This document shows positions 47,440 through 55,351 of a DNA stretch of 64,000 bases, one piece after another. Below the pieces are notes generated by a model, which was not told the DNA's origin, made no database searches, and saw nothing but the letters and a program-made list of their open reading frames with translations. Source of the stretch: Virgisporangium aurantiacum (GTDB lineage Bacteria > Actinomycetota > Actinomycetes > Mycobacteriales > Micromonosporaceae). Every line of letters begins with the position of its first letter. Position 1 is the stretch's first letter. The translations under genes and the position numbers were made by a program. The stretch is taken from assembly GCF_016863635.1 (NCBI RefSeq), contig NZ_BOPG01000061.1, positions 62,001 to 126,000 of the forward strand, written 5' to 3'.

Positions 47440-47498
47440 TGCTACAACGGAATCAAGCGCATTGACCCGACAGGTTCGACGATTCGGGAGGTGGAACG

Positions 47499-47945
47499 AT
47501 GTTGATGCGCACTGACCCGTTCCGGGAGCTCGACCGGTTGACCCAGCACTTCTTCGGCGGAACGCCGGCCGGCACGTGGTCGCGTCCCACGTCGATGCCG
47601 CTCGATGCCTACCGCAACGGTGACGAGTTCGTCGTCGCCTTCGATCTGCCCGGCGTGTCGCCGGACGCCATCGACCTCGACATCGAGCGCAACGTGCTCA
47701 CGGTGAAGGCCGAGCGGCGCCCGCTCGATCTGCCGGACGGCGCCCAGGCGCACGTCACCGAGCGCCCGTACGGCGTGTTCTCCCGCCAGCTGTTCCTCGG
47801 TGACGCCCTCGACACCAACCGGATCCAGGCCAAGTACGACAACGGCGTGCTGGTCGTGCGCATCCCGGTGGCCGAGCAGGCGAAGCCCCGCAAGGTGCAG
47901 GTGGCGGTCGAGGGGAGCAAGGCTCCGCGGTCCATCGACGCCTGA
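47499..47945 (+). CDS. Hsp20/alpha-crystallin small heat-shock protein
   Basis: 148 residues with GGAGGTGG upstream. The alpha-crystallin domain is complete: [40 protein letters not shown], the late [11 protein letters not shown] and the IPV-type tail (PVAEQAK). It holds unfolding proteins under heat stress. Starts 60 bp from a palindrome that probably controls it together with the divergent HSP18 regulator. Confidence 0.93.
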   Translation: MLMRTDPFRELDRLTQHFFGGTPAGTWSRPTSMPLDAYRNGDEFVVAFDLPGVSPDAIDLDIERNVLTVKAERRPLDLPDGAQAHVTERPYGVFSRQLFLGDALDTNRIQAKYDNGVLVVRIPVAEQAKPRKVQVAVEGSKAPRSIDA

Positions 47946-47978
47946 CCGCCTGACGCGGTGTGAACGGGGGTGACCACG

Positions 47979-48284
47979 ATGCGGACCCTGACCCGCGACG
48001 CCTTCCTCGACGCGGTCCTCCACGATGACGACTTGCTGCGCGCGGAGTTCGACGCGATCGTGGCCGCGGCTTGGCCGGAGCCGCCCGCACCGCCCCCGCC
48101 GGCCGCACCGGCCACTCCCGGCGACCGTCCGGCCGCTCGGCCGGGGTCGCCGGGGCCGTGGCCCCCGAAGACCTTGCGTACCAGGCTCCCGGCGCCGGCG
48201 CGTCGGTGGTACTGCCGGCAGCGCTCTCCGCCCGACCGGAAGGGGGTGATGCTTCACGACCTGAAGATCTGCGATACCTCATGA
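47979..48284 (+). CDS. Hypothetical protein downstream of Hsp20, possibly frameshifted
   Basis: 101 residues from ATG 47979 (GGGGG 8 nt upstream; a GTG 9 bases earlier is possible). The first ~45 residues (MRTLTRDAFLDAVLHDDDLL, then RAEFDAIVAAAWPEPP) look like a genuine small actinobacterial protein. The remainder is Pro/Arg-rich, and in the +2 frame the same bases read more protein-like (APEDLAYQAPGAGASVVLPA). Either a frameshift lies near 48130-48160 or the tail is naturally disordered. Likely co-transcribed with Hsp20. Confidence 0.5.
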   Translation: MRTLTRDAFLDAVLHDDDLLRAEFDAIVAAAWPEPPAPPPPAAPATPGDRPAARPGSPGPWPPKTLRTRLPAPARRWYCRQRSPPDRKGVMLHDLKICDTS

Positions 48285-48382
48285 TCGTCCGGGCCGGACA
48301 GGAAACCTCGCGGCGTTCCCATGACGGACCCGCCCGCGCAGCGGCGCACAGGTCCGGCGGCGATCCTCAACTGAAGACATCG

Positions 48383-48413
48383 GCGGGCCCCGGTCGATCC
48401 GACCGGGGCCCGC
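48383..48413. terminator. Bidirectional terminator, 14-bp stem
   Basis: A perfect stem (48383-48396 with 48400-48413) around an ATC loop separates the convergent Hsp20-side genes and the methyltransferase gene that ends at 48415. Confidence 0.88.
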
Positions 48414-48414
48414 T

Positions 48415-49227
48415 TCACCACTGCTCCTTCTGCGCCCGCGCCTCGTAGAGCAGCACCGCCGCCGACACCGACACGTTCAGCGAGTCCGCCTTGCCCAGCA
48501 TGGGGACGAACACCCGCTTGAACTCCGGTTGGTACCAGGCCTTCGGGATGCCGTACCGCTCGGCGCCCAGCACGAACGCCGTGCGCCGCCCGCCGTAGCG
48601 GTGGCGGCGGTAGTTCTTCGCGTCGTCGGTGTCGGCGAGGAAGATGTCGAAGTTGTTCGCCCGGAGCCAGGCGATCGCGCCCTCGGGCTGCTCGAACTCG
48701 ACGATCGGGGTGGTCAGCACCATGCCCTGGCTCGCCCGGAACACCTTCGGGTGGGTCAGCCGGGTGCGGCGGTTGGTGAGGATCAGGCAGTCGACCCGGC
48801 AGGCGTCGAGGGTGCGGATCAGCGTGCCGAGGTTGCCCGGGATCTCCATCCCGTCGGCGACCATCACCAGGGCGTCCGGCGGCAGGTCCAGGTTCTCCGG
48901 GTCCCACTGCGGGAGCGGCGCCAGCGAGAGCAGGCCGTCGGGACGGTCGCGCTCGGAGATGCGCTCCAGCGTCTTCGCGGAGATCTCGTAGGCGTTGTAC
49001 GCCCGGTGCGCGAGTTCCTCCGCCCGCTTGTGCGCCTCGTCGCCGTACGCCGCCTCGGGCGACCAGAAGAACGTGTCGATCGGGATGTCGTGCTCGAGCA
49101 GCAGGTTGTGCGCCCACAGCCCCTCGGCGATGAACAGGCGGTGCGGGTTCGGCGCCGAGTTGCGCTGGATAGATTGCACCTGGCGGACCTTCGGGTGCTG
49201 GGCCCCGATGGGCTGCAGGCTCGGCAT
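48415..49227 (-). CDS. TrmH/SpoU-type RNA 2'-O-methyltransferase
   Basis: 270 residues from ATG 49227 (GGAGA upstream). SPOUT motifs: ADGMEIPGNLGTLIRTLDA (motif 1, with N-x-G-x-xxR), FVLGAERYGIPKAW (motif 2) and VPMLGKADSLNVSVSAAVLLYE (motif 3, quoted in part). The N-terminal substrate-binding part contains NPHRLFIAEGLWAHNLLLEH. This group methylates ribose in rRNA or tRNA; thiopeptide-resistance enzymes belong to the same family. Divergent, 38 bp away, from a second SpoU gene. Confidence 0.9.
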   Translation of the reverse strand: MPSLQPIGAQHPKVRQVQSIQRNSAPNPHRLFIAEGLWAHNLLLEHDIPIDTFFWSPEAAYGDEAHKRAEELAHRAYNAYEISAKTLERISERDRPDGLLSLAPLPQWDPENLDLPPDALVMVADGMEIPGNLGTLIRTLDACRVDCLILTNRRTRLTHPKVFRASQGMVLTTPIVEFEQPEGAIAWLRANNFDIFLADTDDAKNYRRHRYGGRRTAFVLGAERYGIPKAWYQPEFKRVFVPMLGKADSLNVSVSAAVLLYEARAQKEQW

Positions 49228-49265
49228 TCACGTTCTCCAGGATCTTTTGTTCGAGAGGAGCGGTG

Positions 49266-50054
49266 TTGGCGGAAGTTATCACGAGCGCGGCGAACCCCTT
49301 GGTGAAGCGGGTCCGGCTGCTCGCGGACCGCAGACACCGTCGCCGCGAGGGCGTATTTTTCGTGGACGGCGTGCAGCCCGTCTGGCGCGCCGTCGAGGCC
49401 GGCGCCGGGGTGGAGACCCTGATCGTGGCGCCGGACCTGCTCGCCGGATCACCCGCGATGCGGATGGTCGAGGAGCAGGAGGCCCGGGGCACGCGGGTGG
49501 CCCGCCTCAGCGGCGAGCTCTTCCTACGCATCTCCGAGCGCGACGGCGCACCGGGGCTGGCCGCGATCGTCCAGGGTCGCCTCGGCGGCCTCGACACGTT
49601 CCCGGTCGACGGGGTGTTCGTCGCGCTGCACGAGGTCGGCAACCCCGGCAACCTCGGCACGATCATCCGCACCGCCGACGCGGCCGGCGCCGCCGGCGTC
49701 GTGCTGATCGGCGACACCACCGACCCGTTCGCGCCGTCGGCGGTCAAGGCGAGCATGGGGTCGCTCTTCGCCGTCGACCTCGCCCACACGCCGACCCTCG
49801 ACGCCTTCTTCGGCTGGGCCGCCGGCCACGGCGTCACCGTCGTGGCCACGTCGGGCCGGGCGGAGGACGAACACTGGAGCACGGCGTACCCGAGGCCGGT
49901 CGCGGTGCTGCTCGGCTCCGAGGGCAACGGCCTACCCGCCGACGCCCTGGCGCGGGCCGACCGCCGGGTCCGCATCCCGATGGTCGGCACCGCCGAGTCC
50001 CTGAACCTGGCCGTCGCCGCCGCCCTGCTCCTCTACGAACTGAACCACCCCTGA
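49266..50054 (+). CDS. SpoU-type RNA 2'-O-methyltransferase
   Basis: 262 residues if the TTG at 49266 is used (GAGGAG 5 nt upstream; the GTG at 49263 is too close to it). N-terminal substrate-binding part with SAANPLVKRVRLLADRRHRR, then SPOUT motifs LHEVGNPGNLGTIIRTADAAG (quoted in part), VLLGSEGNGLP and IPMVGTAESLNLAVAAALLLYE. Only distantly similar to its divergent neighbour outside these motifs. Either could be a housekeeping rRNA methylase or give resistance to a 50S-targeting antibiotic. Confidence 0.9.
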   Translation: MAEVITSAANPLVKRVRLLADRRHRRREGVFFVDGVQPVWRAVEAGAGVETLIVAPDLLAGSPAMRMVEEQEARGTRVARLSGELFLRISERDGAPGLAAIVQGRLGGLDTFPVDGVFVALHEVGNPGNLGTIIRTADAAGAAGVVLIGDTTDPFAPSAVKASMGSLFAVDLAHTPTLDAFFGWAAGHGVTVVATSGRAEDEHWSTAYPRPVAVLLGSEGNGLPADALARADRRVRIPMVGTAESLNLAVAAALLLYELNHP

Positions 50055-50071
50055 CGCAGGTCGCCCGCGCC

Positions 50072-50132
50072 TTTCCGGATCTTGGATGCTTATTGCTGTC
50101 ATTACGACCATAGAATTCCAAGATCCGCAAAC
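50072..50132. repeat. 61-bp inverted-repeat element, copy 1
   Basis: Arms TTTCCGGATCTTGGA (50072-50086) and TCCAAGATCCGCAAA (50117-50131), complementary except one position, enclose a 30-nt AT-richer spacer. Lies 18 bp past the methyltransferase stop. Confidence 0.8.
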
Positions 50133-50206
50133 TGGGCATGCGCAAGCCCGTCAAACCGCGCAAATCACCCAGTGGTCGGTCTGTCGGCGCGACAATGGTT
50201 CGCACG

Positions 50207-50267
50207 TTTCCGGATCTTGGATTGCACGAGGTGCTACAGCCCCGCAACGAGTCCAAGATCCGCAAAC
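50207..50267. repeat. 61-bp inverted-repeat element, copy 2
   Basis: The same two arms at 50207-50221 and 50252-50266, with an unrelated 30-nt spacer. Arms, length and orientation match copy 1 exactly, 135 bp away. The rest of the 50055-50320 gap shows no gene. Confidence 0.8.
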
Positions 50268-50320
50268 CGGGGTACACCCGGCACCGGGTCGCGCGGGCGA
50301 CCGATCGGCAAGTGTGAGTG

Positions 50321-51001
50321 TCACAGGGACAGGATGGTCTGCTCGCCGGGGGCGTCGTCTGCGGCGGGCCAGCCGAACAGGCACAGCCCGGTGCGGCGGC
50401 AGCCGCGCACGAACGTCTCCCGGAACGCCCGGCGACCGGTTGTCGCGACGGCGGCGGCCCAGACCGCGACCAGCAGCATGCCAACGACGATCAGCGCCAC
50501 GAACAGGAGAACCACCGACGTCACGAGCGGGATCAGTACGACGCCGAGCGCGAAGGCGCGTGCACCCCGGCCGGCCGCCCGGAGCCGACCGGCGGGCCGG
50601 CCCGGGTCCAGCACCCGCGCGATCGCCGGCGCCGCCCGCCGCAGCCCGGCGACGTACCGCAGGGCCGGCCACACCCGGGCCACCGGTGGCCCTTGCAGGA
50701 TCGCGTGCAGTTCGCCCTCCCACTCGCGCAGGTAGGCGGCTCGCCGGTCGGCCGGAAGGCGGTCGGCCGCGCGCCGCAGGGCGGCGTGCAGCTGCAGGTC
50801 GATCCGCGCCCGGGCGCGGGCGCTGTACCGGCCGGCCACGATCAACCCCAGTTCGATCAGCGCGAACCCGGCGAGGAGACTCAGCGGAGCGTGCACGAAC
50901 CAGGCCGCCGCTCCGCGAACCGAGGTGAGCTGCGCTCCGTCGCCGAGCAGGACGGTCCACATCACGGACGCGGCGAGAAACCAGCCGACCCGGGCGATCA
51001 C
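50321..51001 (-). CDS. Membrane protein paired with PadR
   Basis: 226 residues from GTG 51001, overlapping the PadR stop (GTGA). Two N-terminal helices, a basic cytoplasmic middle (RIDLQLHAALRRAADRLPAD, then REWEGELHAILQGPP), and two C-terminal helices (ALGVVLIPLVTSVVLLFVALIVVG, quoted in part). This is the usual membrane partner of actinobacterial PadR genes, with no known activity. Confidence 0.8.
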   Translation of the reverse strand: MIARVGWFLAASVMWTVLLGDGAQLTSVRGAAAWFVHAPLSLLAGFALIELGLIVAGRYSARARARIDLQLHAALRRAADRLPADRRAAYLREWEGELHAILQGPPVARVWPALRYVAGLRRAAPAIARVLDPGRPAGRLRAAGRGARAFALGVVLIPLVTSVVLLFVALIVVGMLLVAVWAAAVATTGRRAFRETFVRGCRRTGLCLFGWPAADDAPGEQTILSL

Positions 51002-51318
51002 GCCGGACCCACCTGCGGCCGCAACGGCGCCGGCGACGGGGACAGCTGGGCGTGCAGCCGCGCCAACTCGTGGCGGGCCGATGCCACGCCATGATCGGTC
51101 AACCGGTACCACCGGCGCTGCGGCCGGCCGAGGGTCGCGGGATCGCCGGCCTCGAACTCTCCCTCGAGCCAGCCGGACGCCTCCAGCCTCGCCAGGATCG
51201 GGTACAGCTTCCCGCTGGCGAAGCCGGTCCGCTGCATGAGCTCGTACCCGTAGCGCGGCTGGGCGACATCGTCGAGAAAGATCCGCAGCACGACCGCGAC
51301 ACCGAGGGTCACTCGCAT
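50998..51318 (-). CDS. PadR-family transcriptional regulator
   Basis: 106 residues from ATG 51318. Winged helix with QPRYGYELMQRTGFASGKLYPILARLEASGWLEG (quoted in part), then the wing RRWYRLTDHG. Starts 12 bp after the PIN-gene stop and overlaps the membrane protein. Probably the end of one transcript that begins at the TetR gene. Confidence 0.88.
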   Translation of the reverse strand: MRVTLGVAVVLRIFLDDVAQPRYGYELMQRTGFASGKLYPILARLEASGWLEGEFEAGDPATLGRPQRRWYRLTDHGVASARHELARLHAQLSPSPAPLRPQVGPA

Positions 51319-51329
51319 AAGCAGAATTC

Positions 51330-51704
51330 TTACATAGGGGTGAGCGGGATGACCACATCTTCGCCGAGGGTGCCGTAGGCCTCGGGCTCGCCGGTGAGGA
51401 CGAAGCCGCCACCGGAGGCGGCGGCGATCAGGGCCACGGCCAGGTCGAGCCGGCCGAGCATGCGCGTGGTGGCGGCGGCCATCGGCCACCCGTCGTCGGC
51501 CAGGGGCTCAAGATCGGAGGCGGGGTGCTCGGCGAGCACGTGCAGCATGCCGTCGTCGACCTCCCGTGCTGCTTCGACCAGGCATACCACCGGGACGACG
51601 ACCACACCTCCCGCGTCGTTGACCTCGGAGATCGGCTCGCCGACGTCGACCGAGCCCGTGGCGTACGCGATGATCGCCGAGGTGTCGAGGACCAGGGAGT
51701 TCAC
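51330..51704 (-). CDS. PIN-domain protein, VapC-like toxin candidate
   Basis: 124 residues. PIN acidic residues: Asp7 in SLVLDTSAIIAY, the Glu in VCLVEAAR and the Asp in GRLDLAVALIAA. The fourth position reads GEPE rather than the usual TxD, so metal binding may be weakened or shifted. PIN toxins cleave tRNA or rRNA. The GTG start overlaps the stop of a 58-residue ORF (GTGA), the normal arrangement for an antitoxin-toxin pair. Confidence 0.82.
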   Translation of the reverse strand: MNSLVLDTSAIIAYATGSVDVGEPISEVNDAGGVVVVPVVCLVEAAREVDDGMLHVLAEHPASDLEPLADDGWPMAAATTRMLGRLDLAVALIAAASGGGFVLTGEPEAYGTLGEDVVIPLTPM

Positions 51705-51877
51705 GGCGCCGGAGAGGAGAACCCGAGCGCGGCCCGGAGTTCGGCCCGCTTCTCGGGCGTGGCGCGCCGCTCGGCCTCGGCCAGCTTGCTGCGGAAGCGC
51801 TCGCGGGCCTGCGCGCGCTCCTCGTTGGTCGCCATGGTCGCGGTGACCGGGTGCTCCCCCCGGGCCCTCATGGTCAT
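51701..51877 (-). CDS. Small charged protein upstream of PIN gene, antitoxin candidate
   Basis: 58 residues from ATG 51877, which overlaps the TetR stop (ATGA); an internal ATG at 51835 would give 44 residues. The C-terminal part is strongly helical and charged (NEERAQARERFRSKLAEAE, RRATPEKRAELRAALG). It shows no recognisable RHH, AbrB or Phd fold. Position immediately before and overlapping the PIN gene suggests an antitoxin role, perhaps of an undescribed type. Confidence 0.6.
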   Translation of the reverse strand: MTMRARGEHPVTATMATNEERAQARERFRSKLAEAERRATPEKRAELRAALGFSSPAP

Positions 51878-52530
51878 GGTCGCATCGTACCGGTTTCTCG
51901 AACGTCAGTACTACCCCGTTCCGGCGTTCGGAGGGTGTCGAGGTGGTGGGTGAGGATCCGGCGCATCGTCGCGGGGGTGACCAGGTCGGGGTGGAGGACG
52001 GCGCTCATCGCCAGGCCGTCGAGGAGGGCGGCCAGGCGTTCGGTCTCCAGGGCCGGGTCGAAATCGTCGGCGACGCGGCCCAGTGACGCGGCGCGGTCGA
52101 CGACCCGGCGGACCACCTGGCGGGTGCCCTCGTGCAGGCGGGTCGACTCGTCGTGGAGTTCGGGGCGGGTGCGGGCCGCCGTGACGAAGGCGAGCCACAC
52201 CACGGTCTCCTGGTGCCGGGCCTCGTCGAGCGGGAGGAACTCGGCCAGGACCGCCTCGGCGACCTCGCGGGGCGGGGCCGGGTCGGCGCCGGCGAGGCGG
52301 TCGACGTGGCGCAGGATGCGCTCGGTCATCCGGGTGCGGAGGGCGGCGAGCGCGAACACCGTCAGCTCGGTGTGGCTGGCGAAATAGTGCCGGACCGAGC
52401 CGATCGCCAGGCCGGCCTCGTCGGCGATCCGGCGCAGCGAGGCCGCCTCCAGGCCGTCGCGGCTGATGACGCGGAAGACGGCGTCGGTGACCGCCCGGCG
52501 GCGGGCGTCCGGGTCCACGATCTTCGGCAC
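51874..52530 (-). CDS. TetR-family transcriptional regulator
   Basis: 218 residues, GTG start. HTH segment VFRVISRDGLEAASLRRIAD, then LAIGSVRHYFASHTELTVFAL (quoted in part), typical of the BetI/TetR-C-like branch. The C-terminal ligand domain includes DEARHQETVVWLAF. Divergent from a DUF1453 membrane gene with two operators between. Its stop overlaps the antitoxin-candidate start. Confidence 0.9.
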   Translation of the reverse strand: MPKIVDPDARRRAVTDAVFRVISRDGLEAASLRRIADEAGLAIGSVRHYFASHTELTVFALAALRTRMTERILRHVDRLAGADPAPPREVAEAVLAEFLPLDEARHQETVVWLAFVTAARTRPELHDESTRLHEGTRQVVRRVVDRAASLGRVADDFDPALETERLAALLDGLAMSAVLHPDLVTPATMRRILTHHLDTLRTPERGSTDVRETGTMRP

Positions 52531-52539
52531 CGTTCCTTT

Positions 52540-52581
52540 GTAGCACGACCGTGCTACTTTGTTTTAGCATCGCCGTGCTAA
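52540..52581. promoter_or_regulatory. Two TetR operators between TetR and DUF1453 genes
   Basis: GTAGCACGACCGTGCTAC (52540-52557, perfect) and TTAGCATCGCCGTGCTAA (52564-52581, TTAGCA/TGCTAA arms) share the TAGCA-N6-TGCTA form, 24 bp apart. They fill the 64-bp divergent gap, so the TetR protein probably controls both directions. Confidence 0.75.
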
Positions 52582-52594
52582 ATAGGAGGTCGAG

Positions 52595-53047
52595 ATGTGG
52601 TTGTCGGTTCTGGTCGCGGTGGCGGTCGTGGTGCTCGTGGTGAAGCGGTTCCTGGGCGAGCCGCTGGTGGCCCGCGACCTGCTGGTGCCGCCGGTCGTGC
52701 TGGTGGCGGTCGGCGGGTACGCCGTGGTGCGGGCCGGGCCGGTGAGCGTGCGCGAGGTGGTCTGGGTGGTCGGCTCGGCGCTGGCCGGCATGGTGCTGGG
52801 TGCGGTTCGGGGCGGCACGGTGCGGTTGTTCGTCCGGAACGGCGCGTTGTGGCAGCGGTACAGCGCGTGGACGATCGTGGCCTGGGCCGCGTCGATCGCC
52901 GTCGGTGCGGGGCTCGGGTGGCTGGCGGTGCGTGGGGGAGTGCGGGCGGAGGTCCGGCCGGTGACGCTGTCGGTCGGGGTCAGCCTGCTCGGTGAGCTGG
53001 TGACGCTGGGCGGGCGCACCTGGGTCAGGACAGCGGCAACCGTTTGA
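52595..53047 (+). CDS. DUF1453/CcdC-like membrane protein
   Basis: 150 residues with AGGAGG upstream. Four to five membrane helices (LSVLVAVAVVVLVVKRF first, then two Val/Ala-rich helices, and IVAWAASIAVGAGLGW) and a short R-x-G loop, consistent with DUF1453-like proteins. No function known. Under the adjacent TetR by position. The 3' end overlaps the convergent GH3 gene by 23 bp. Confidence 0.72.
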   Translation: MWLSVLVAVAVVVLVVKRFLGEPLVARDLLVPPVVLVAVGGYAVVRAGPVSVREVVWVVGSALAGMVLGAVRGGTVRLFVRNGALWQRYSAWTIVAWAASIAVGAGLGWLAVRGGVRAEVRPVTLSVGVSLLGELVTLGGRTWVRTAATV

Positions 53048-55343
53048 CCACGTCGTCGAGCGAACGGGCGACCAGGAGGTGGCCGCCCGGCCGCAACCGG
53101 TCCCAGCGGTTCGCATCGGTGTCCCAGCGGCGCCACATCCGGGCGTCGGGCTCGATCACGACGGTGACGGACCCGCCCGGCACCACCTCGACGGCCCGCC
53201 AGCCGACCAGGCGCACCGGCTGGTCGGTTTCGGCCGGCTCGAAGTAGACCTGCACCACCTCGCGGCTGGTCTGCGTCGAGGTGTTCGAGACGGTCACCGA
53301 CACGGCGAGCGGGTCGCGGGAGAGCGTCACGTCGTCGTAGCGCCAGGTTCCGTAGCCGAGGCCGTGGCCGAACCAGAAGAGCGGCTCGGGTGCCCGCTTG
53401 GCGAAGTGGCCGCGGTAGCCGAGGAACGGGCCCTCGGCGTACGGGAGTTTGCCGTCGACCGGCGTCACCGACCAGGCGGGCGCGGCGCCGTCGGCGGCGG
53501 GGAACGTCGTCACCAGGCGGCCGGCCGGTTCGACGACGCCGAGCAGCGCCGCCGCCACCGCGTGACCGCCCTCCTGGCCGGGGAGGCCGGCCCACAGCAC
53601 CGCGTCGACCTCGCCCAGCCAGGGCATCAGGACGGGCGTCGCCGCGTTCACCACGACCACGGTCTGTTTCGAGGCGGCGGCGACCGCCGACACCAGCGCG
53701 TCCTGCTCACCGGGCAGCCGCAGCGTGGACTTGTCGACCGCCTCGGTCTCCTGCTCCTCGGTGGTACCGACCACCACCACGGCGACGTCGGCACGGCGGG
53801 CCGCGCTCACCGCGTCATCGATCACGGCCGCGACCGGCCGCGGCGCCGGACGGGCGATGAGCCCGAACCGGCCGAAGCCCGCCATCGGGCCCTCGCTGCC
53901 GGCGAGCGTGACCGTGGCCTCGACCACCGCGGCGTCATCGAGCGGCGCGACGAACGTGCGCGACGGCGGAGCGAGGATCTCCTCGCCGAACCCGCCCCGC
54001 GACGCCCGCAGCGAATACGACTCGTGCAAAAGAGTCCAGTCGCCGACGCCGAACGTGCCGAGCTCCGCCGCGCCGCCGGCGCTGACCGTGCCGGTGAACG
54101 TGATCGTGGCGACCGGGGTGTCGAAGTCGTCGTCCATGCCCACGACCGTGGTGGCGTCGGGCGCGTACCGCACCTCGACGACGGCGCCGTCGGCCCCGCG
54201 CAGCGTGACCGTCACGCCGGGCCGGTGGTCGGCGGTGGTGACGAACCCCCGCGCGGTGACCGGACGCTCGCGCACCTCGACCCCGTCGACCACCTCGACG
54301 TCGCCCAGTTCGGCGGCCAGGCCCTCGGCGACGCTGACCTGGTACGGCGGGTTCACCTGCGCCGAGCCGCCGCCCATGCAGACCGTGGCCACCGCGTGCC
54401 GCCCGATCAGCGCCACCGACCGGTCGCGGGCCAGCGGCAGCGCGCCGTTGTTGGTGAGCACGGTCATGCCGCGGGCGGCGATCCGGGTCAGCTGCTGACG
54501 GCGGGTCGGGTGGTCGGGGTCGGGGCCGGGGGTCGCTTCAAGGGACACGCGGGACGCCAGCAACCGCAACCGATCCAGGTGATCGTCCACTGTGGACTCT
54601 TTGACCAGGCCGTCGCGCACGGCTTTCACCAGCGCGTCGCCCCACGGGCCGTTCGGGCCGGGCATCACCAGGTCGAGGCCGCCGTTCGCGGACGCCGCCG
54701 TGGTCTTCGTGGCGAACCAGTCCGACATGATGAGGCCGCGGTAGCCCCACTCGCCCTTGACGATGCGGTTGTTCACGTGGTCGTGCTCGGTGGCGGCGAC
54801 GCCGTTGACGTCGTTGTAGGCCGCCATCATCGACCACGCGTCGGCCTCCTCGACGGCGATCTCGAACGGCAACAGGTACACCTCGCGCAGCGTCGCCTCG
54901 TCGACCACGCTGTCGACGGTGTGCCGGTCGGTCTCCGACTCGTTGGCCACCAGGTGCTTGAGCGTGGCGCCGACGCCGTTCTCCTGCAGCCCGCGCACGT
55001 ACGCGGCGGCGAGCTTGCCGGTGAGCAACGGGTCTTCGGAGTACGCCTCGAAGAGCCGGCCGCCCAGCGCCGTGCGGTGCAGGTTGATCGTCGGACCGAG
55101 CACCACGTGGATGCCCAGCCGGGCCGCCTCACCGGCGAGGATCGTGCCCACCTCGTACGCGGTGTCCTCGCTCCACGCGGACGCGATGAGCGTCGCGTTC
55201 GGCAGCAGGGCCACCACCGGCCCGCCGTGGAACTTCAGCCCGCGTACGCCGGTGGGACCGTCGGACAGCCGCAGTTCCGGATCGGTGGCGAGCGTGAACA
55301 TGCTCGCGCCGGTGAGCAGCGCGACCTTTTCCGCGAGGTCCAT
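53025..55343 (-). CDS. GH3 beta-glucosidase-type glycosidase
   Basis: 772 residues from ATG 55343; longer frames upstream are non-coding. N-terminal GH3 barrel with the KH motif (K129-H130) and nucleophile Asp208 in LIMSDWFATK. Then the GH3-C domain (IGRHAVATVCMGGGSAQVNP), with an inserted PA14-like region (about 400-500: DWTLLHESYSLRA), and a C-terminal fibronectin-III-like domain (VSVTVSNTSTQTSREVVQVY, quoted in part). No signal peptide, so it acts inside the cell on imported oligosaccharides. Starts 8 bp after the PLP-enzyme stop on the same strand. Confidence 0.92.
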   Translation of the reverse strand: MDLAEKVALLTGASMFTLATDPELRLSDGPTGVRGLKFHGGPVVALLPNATLIASAWSEDTAYEVGTILAGEAARLGIHVVLGPTINLHRTALGGRLFEAYSEDPLLTGKLAAAYVRGLQENGVGATLKHLVANESETDRHTVDSVVDEATLREVYLLPFEIAVEEADAWSMMAAYNDVNGVAATEHDHVNNRIVKGEWGYRGLIMSDWFATKTTAASANGGLDLVMPGPNGPWGDALVKAVRDGLVKESTVDDHLDRLRLLASRVSLEATPGPDPDHPTRRQQLTRIAARGMTVLTNNGALPLARDRSVALIGRHAVATVCMGGGSAQVNPPYQVSVAEGLAAELGDVEVVDGVEVRERPVTARGFVTTADHRPGVTVTLRGADGAVVEVRYAPDATTVVGMDDDFDTPVATITFTGTVSAGGAAELGTFGVGDWTLLHESYSLRASRGGFGEEILAPPSRTFVAPLDDAAVVEATVTLAGSEGPMAGFGRFGLIARPAPRPVAAVIDDAVSAARRADVAVVVVGTTEEQETEAVDKSTLRLPGEQDALVSAVAAASKQTVVVVNAATPVLMPWLGEVDAVLWAGLPGQEGGHAVAAALLGVVEPAGRLVTTFPAADGAAPAWSVTPVDGKLPYAEGPFLGYRGHFAKRAPEPLFWFGHGLGYGTWRYDDVTLSRDPLAVSVTVSNTSTQTSREVVQVYFEPAETDQPVRLVGWRAVEVVPGGSVTVVIEPDARMWRRWDTDANRWDRLRPGGHLLVARSLDDVVKRLPLS

Positions 55344-55351
55344 GCCGACAG

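Noticed and set aside
50072-50267. CRISPR-like repeats
   Set aside because: Only two units, each an inverted repeat with an internal 30-nt spacer, and no cas genes. This is not a direct-repeat array.
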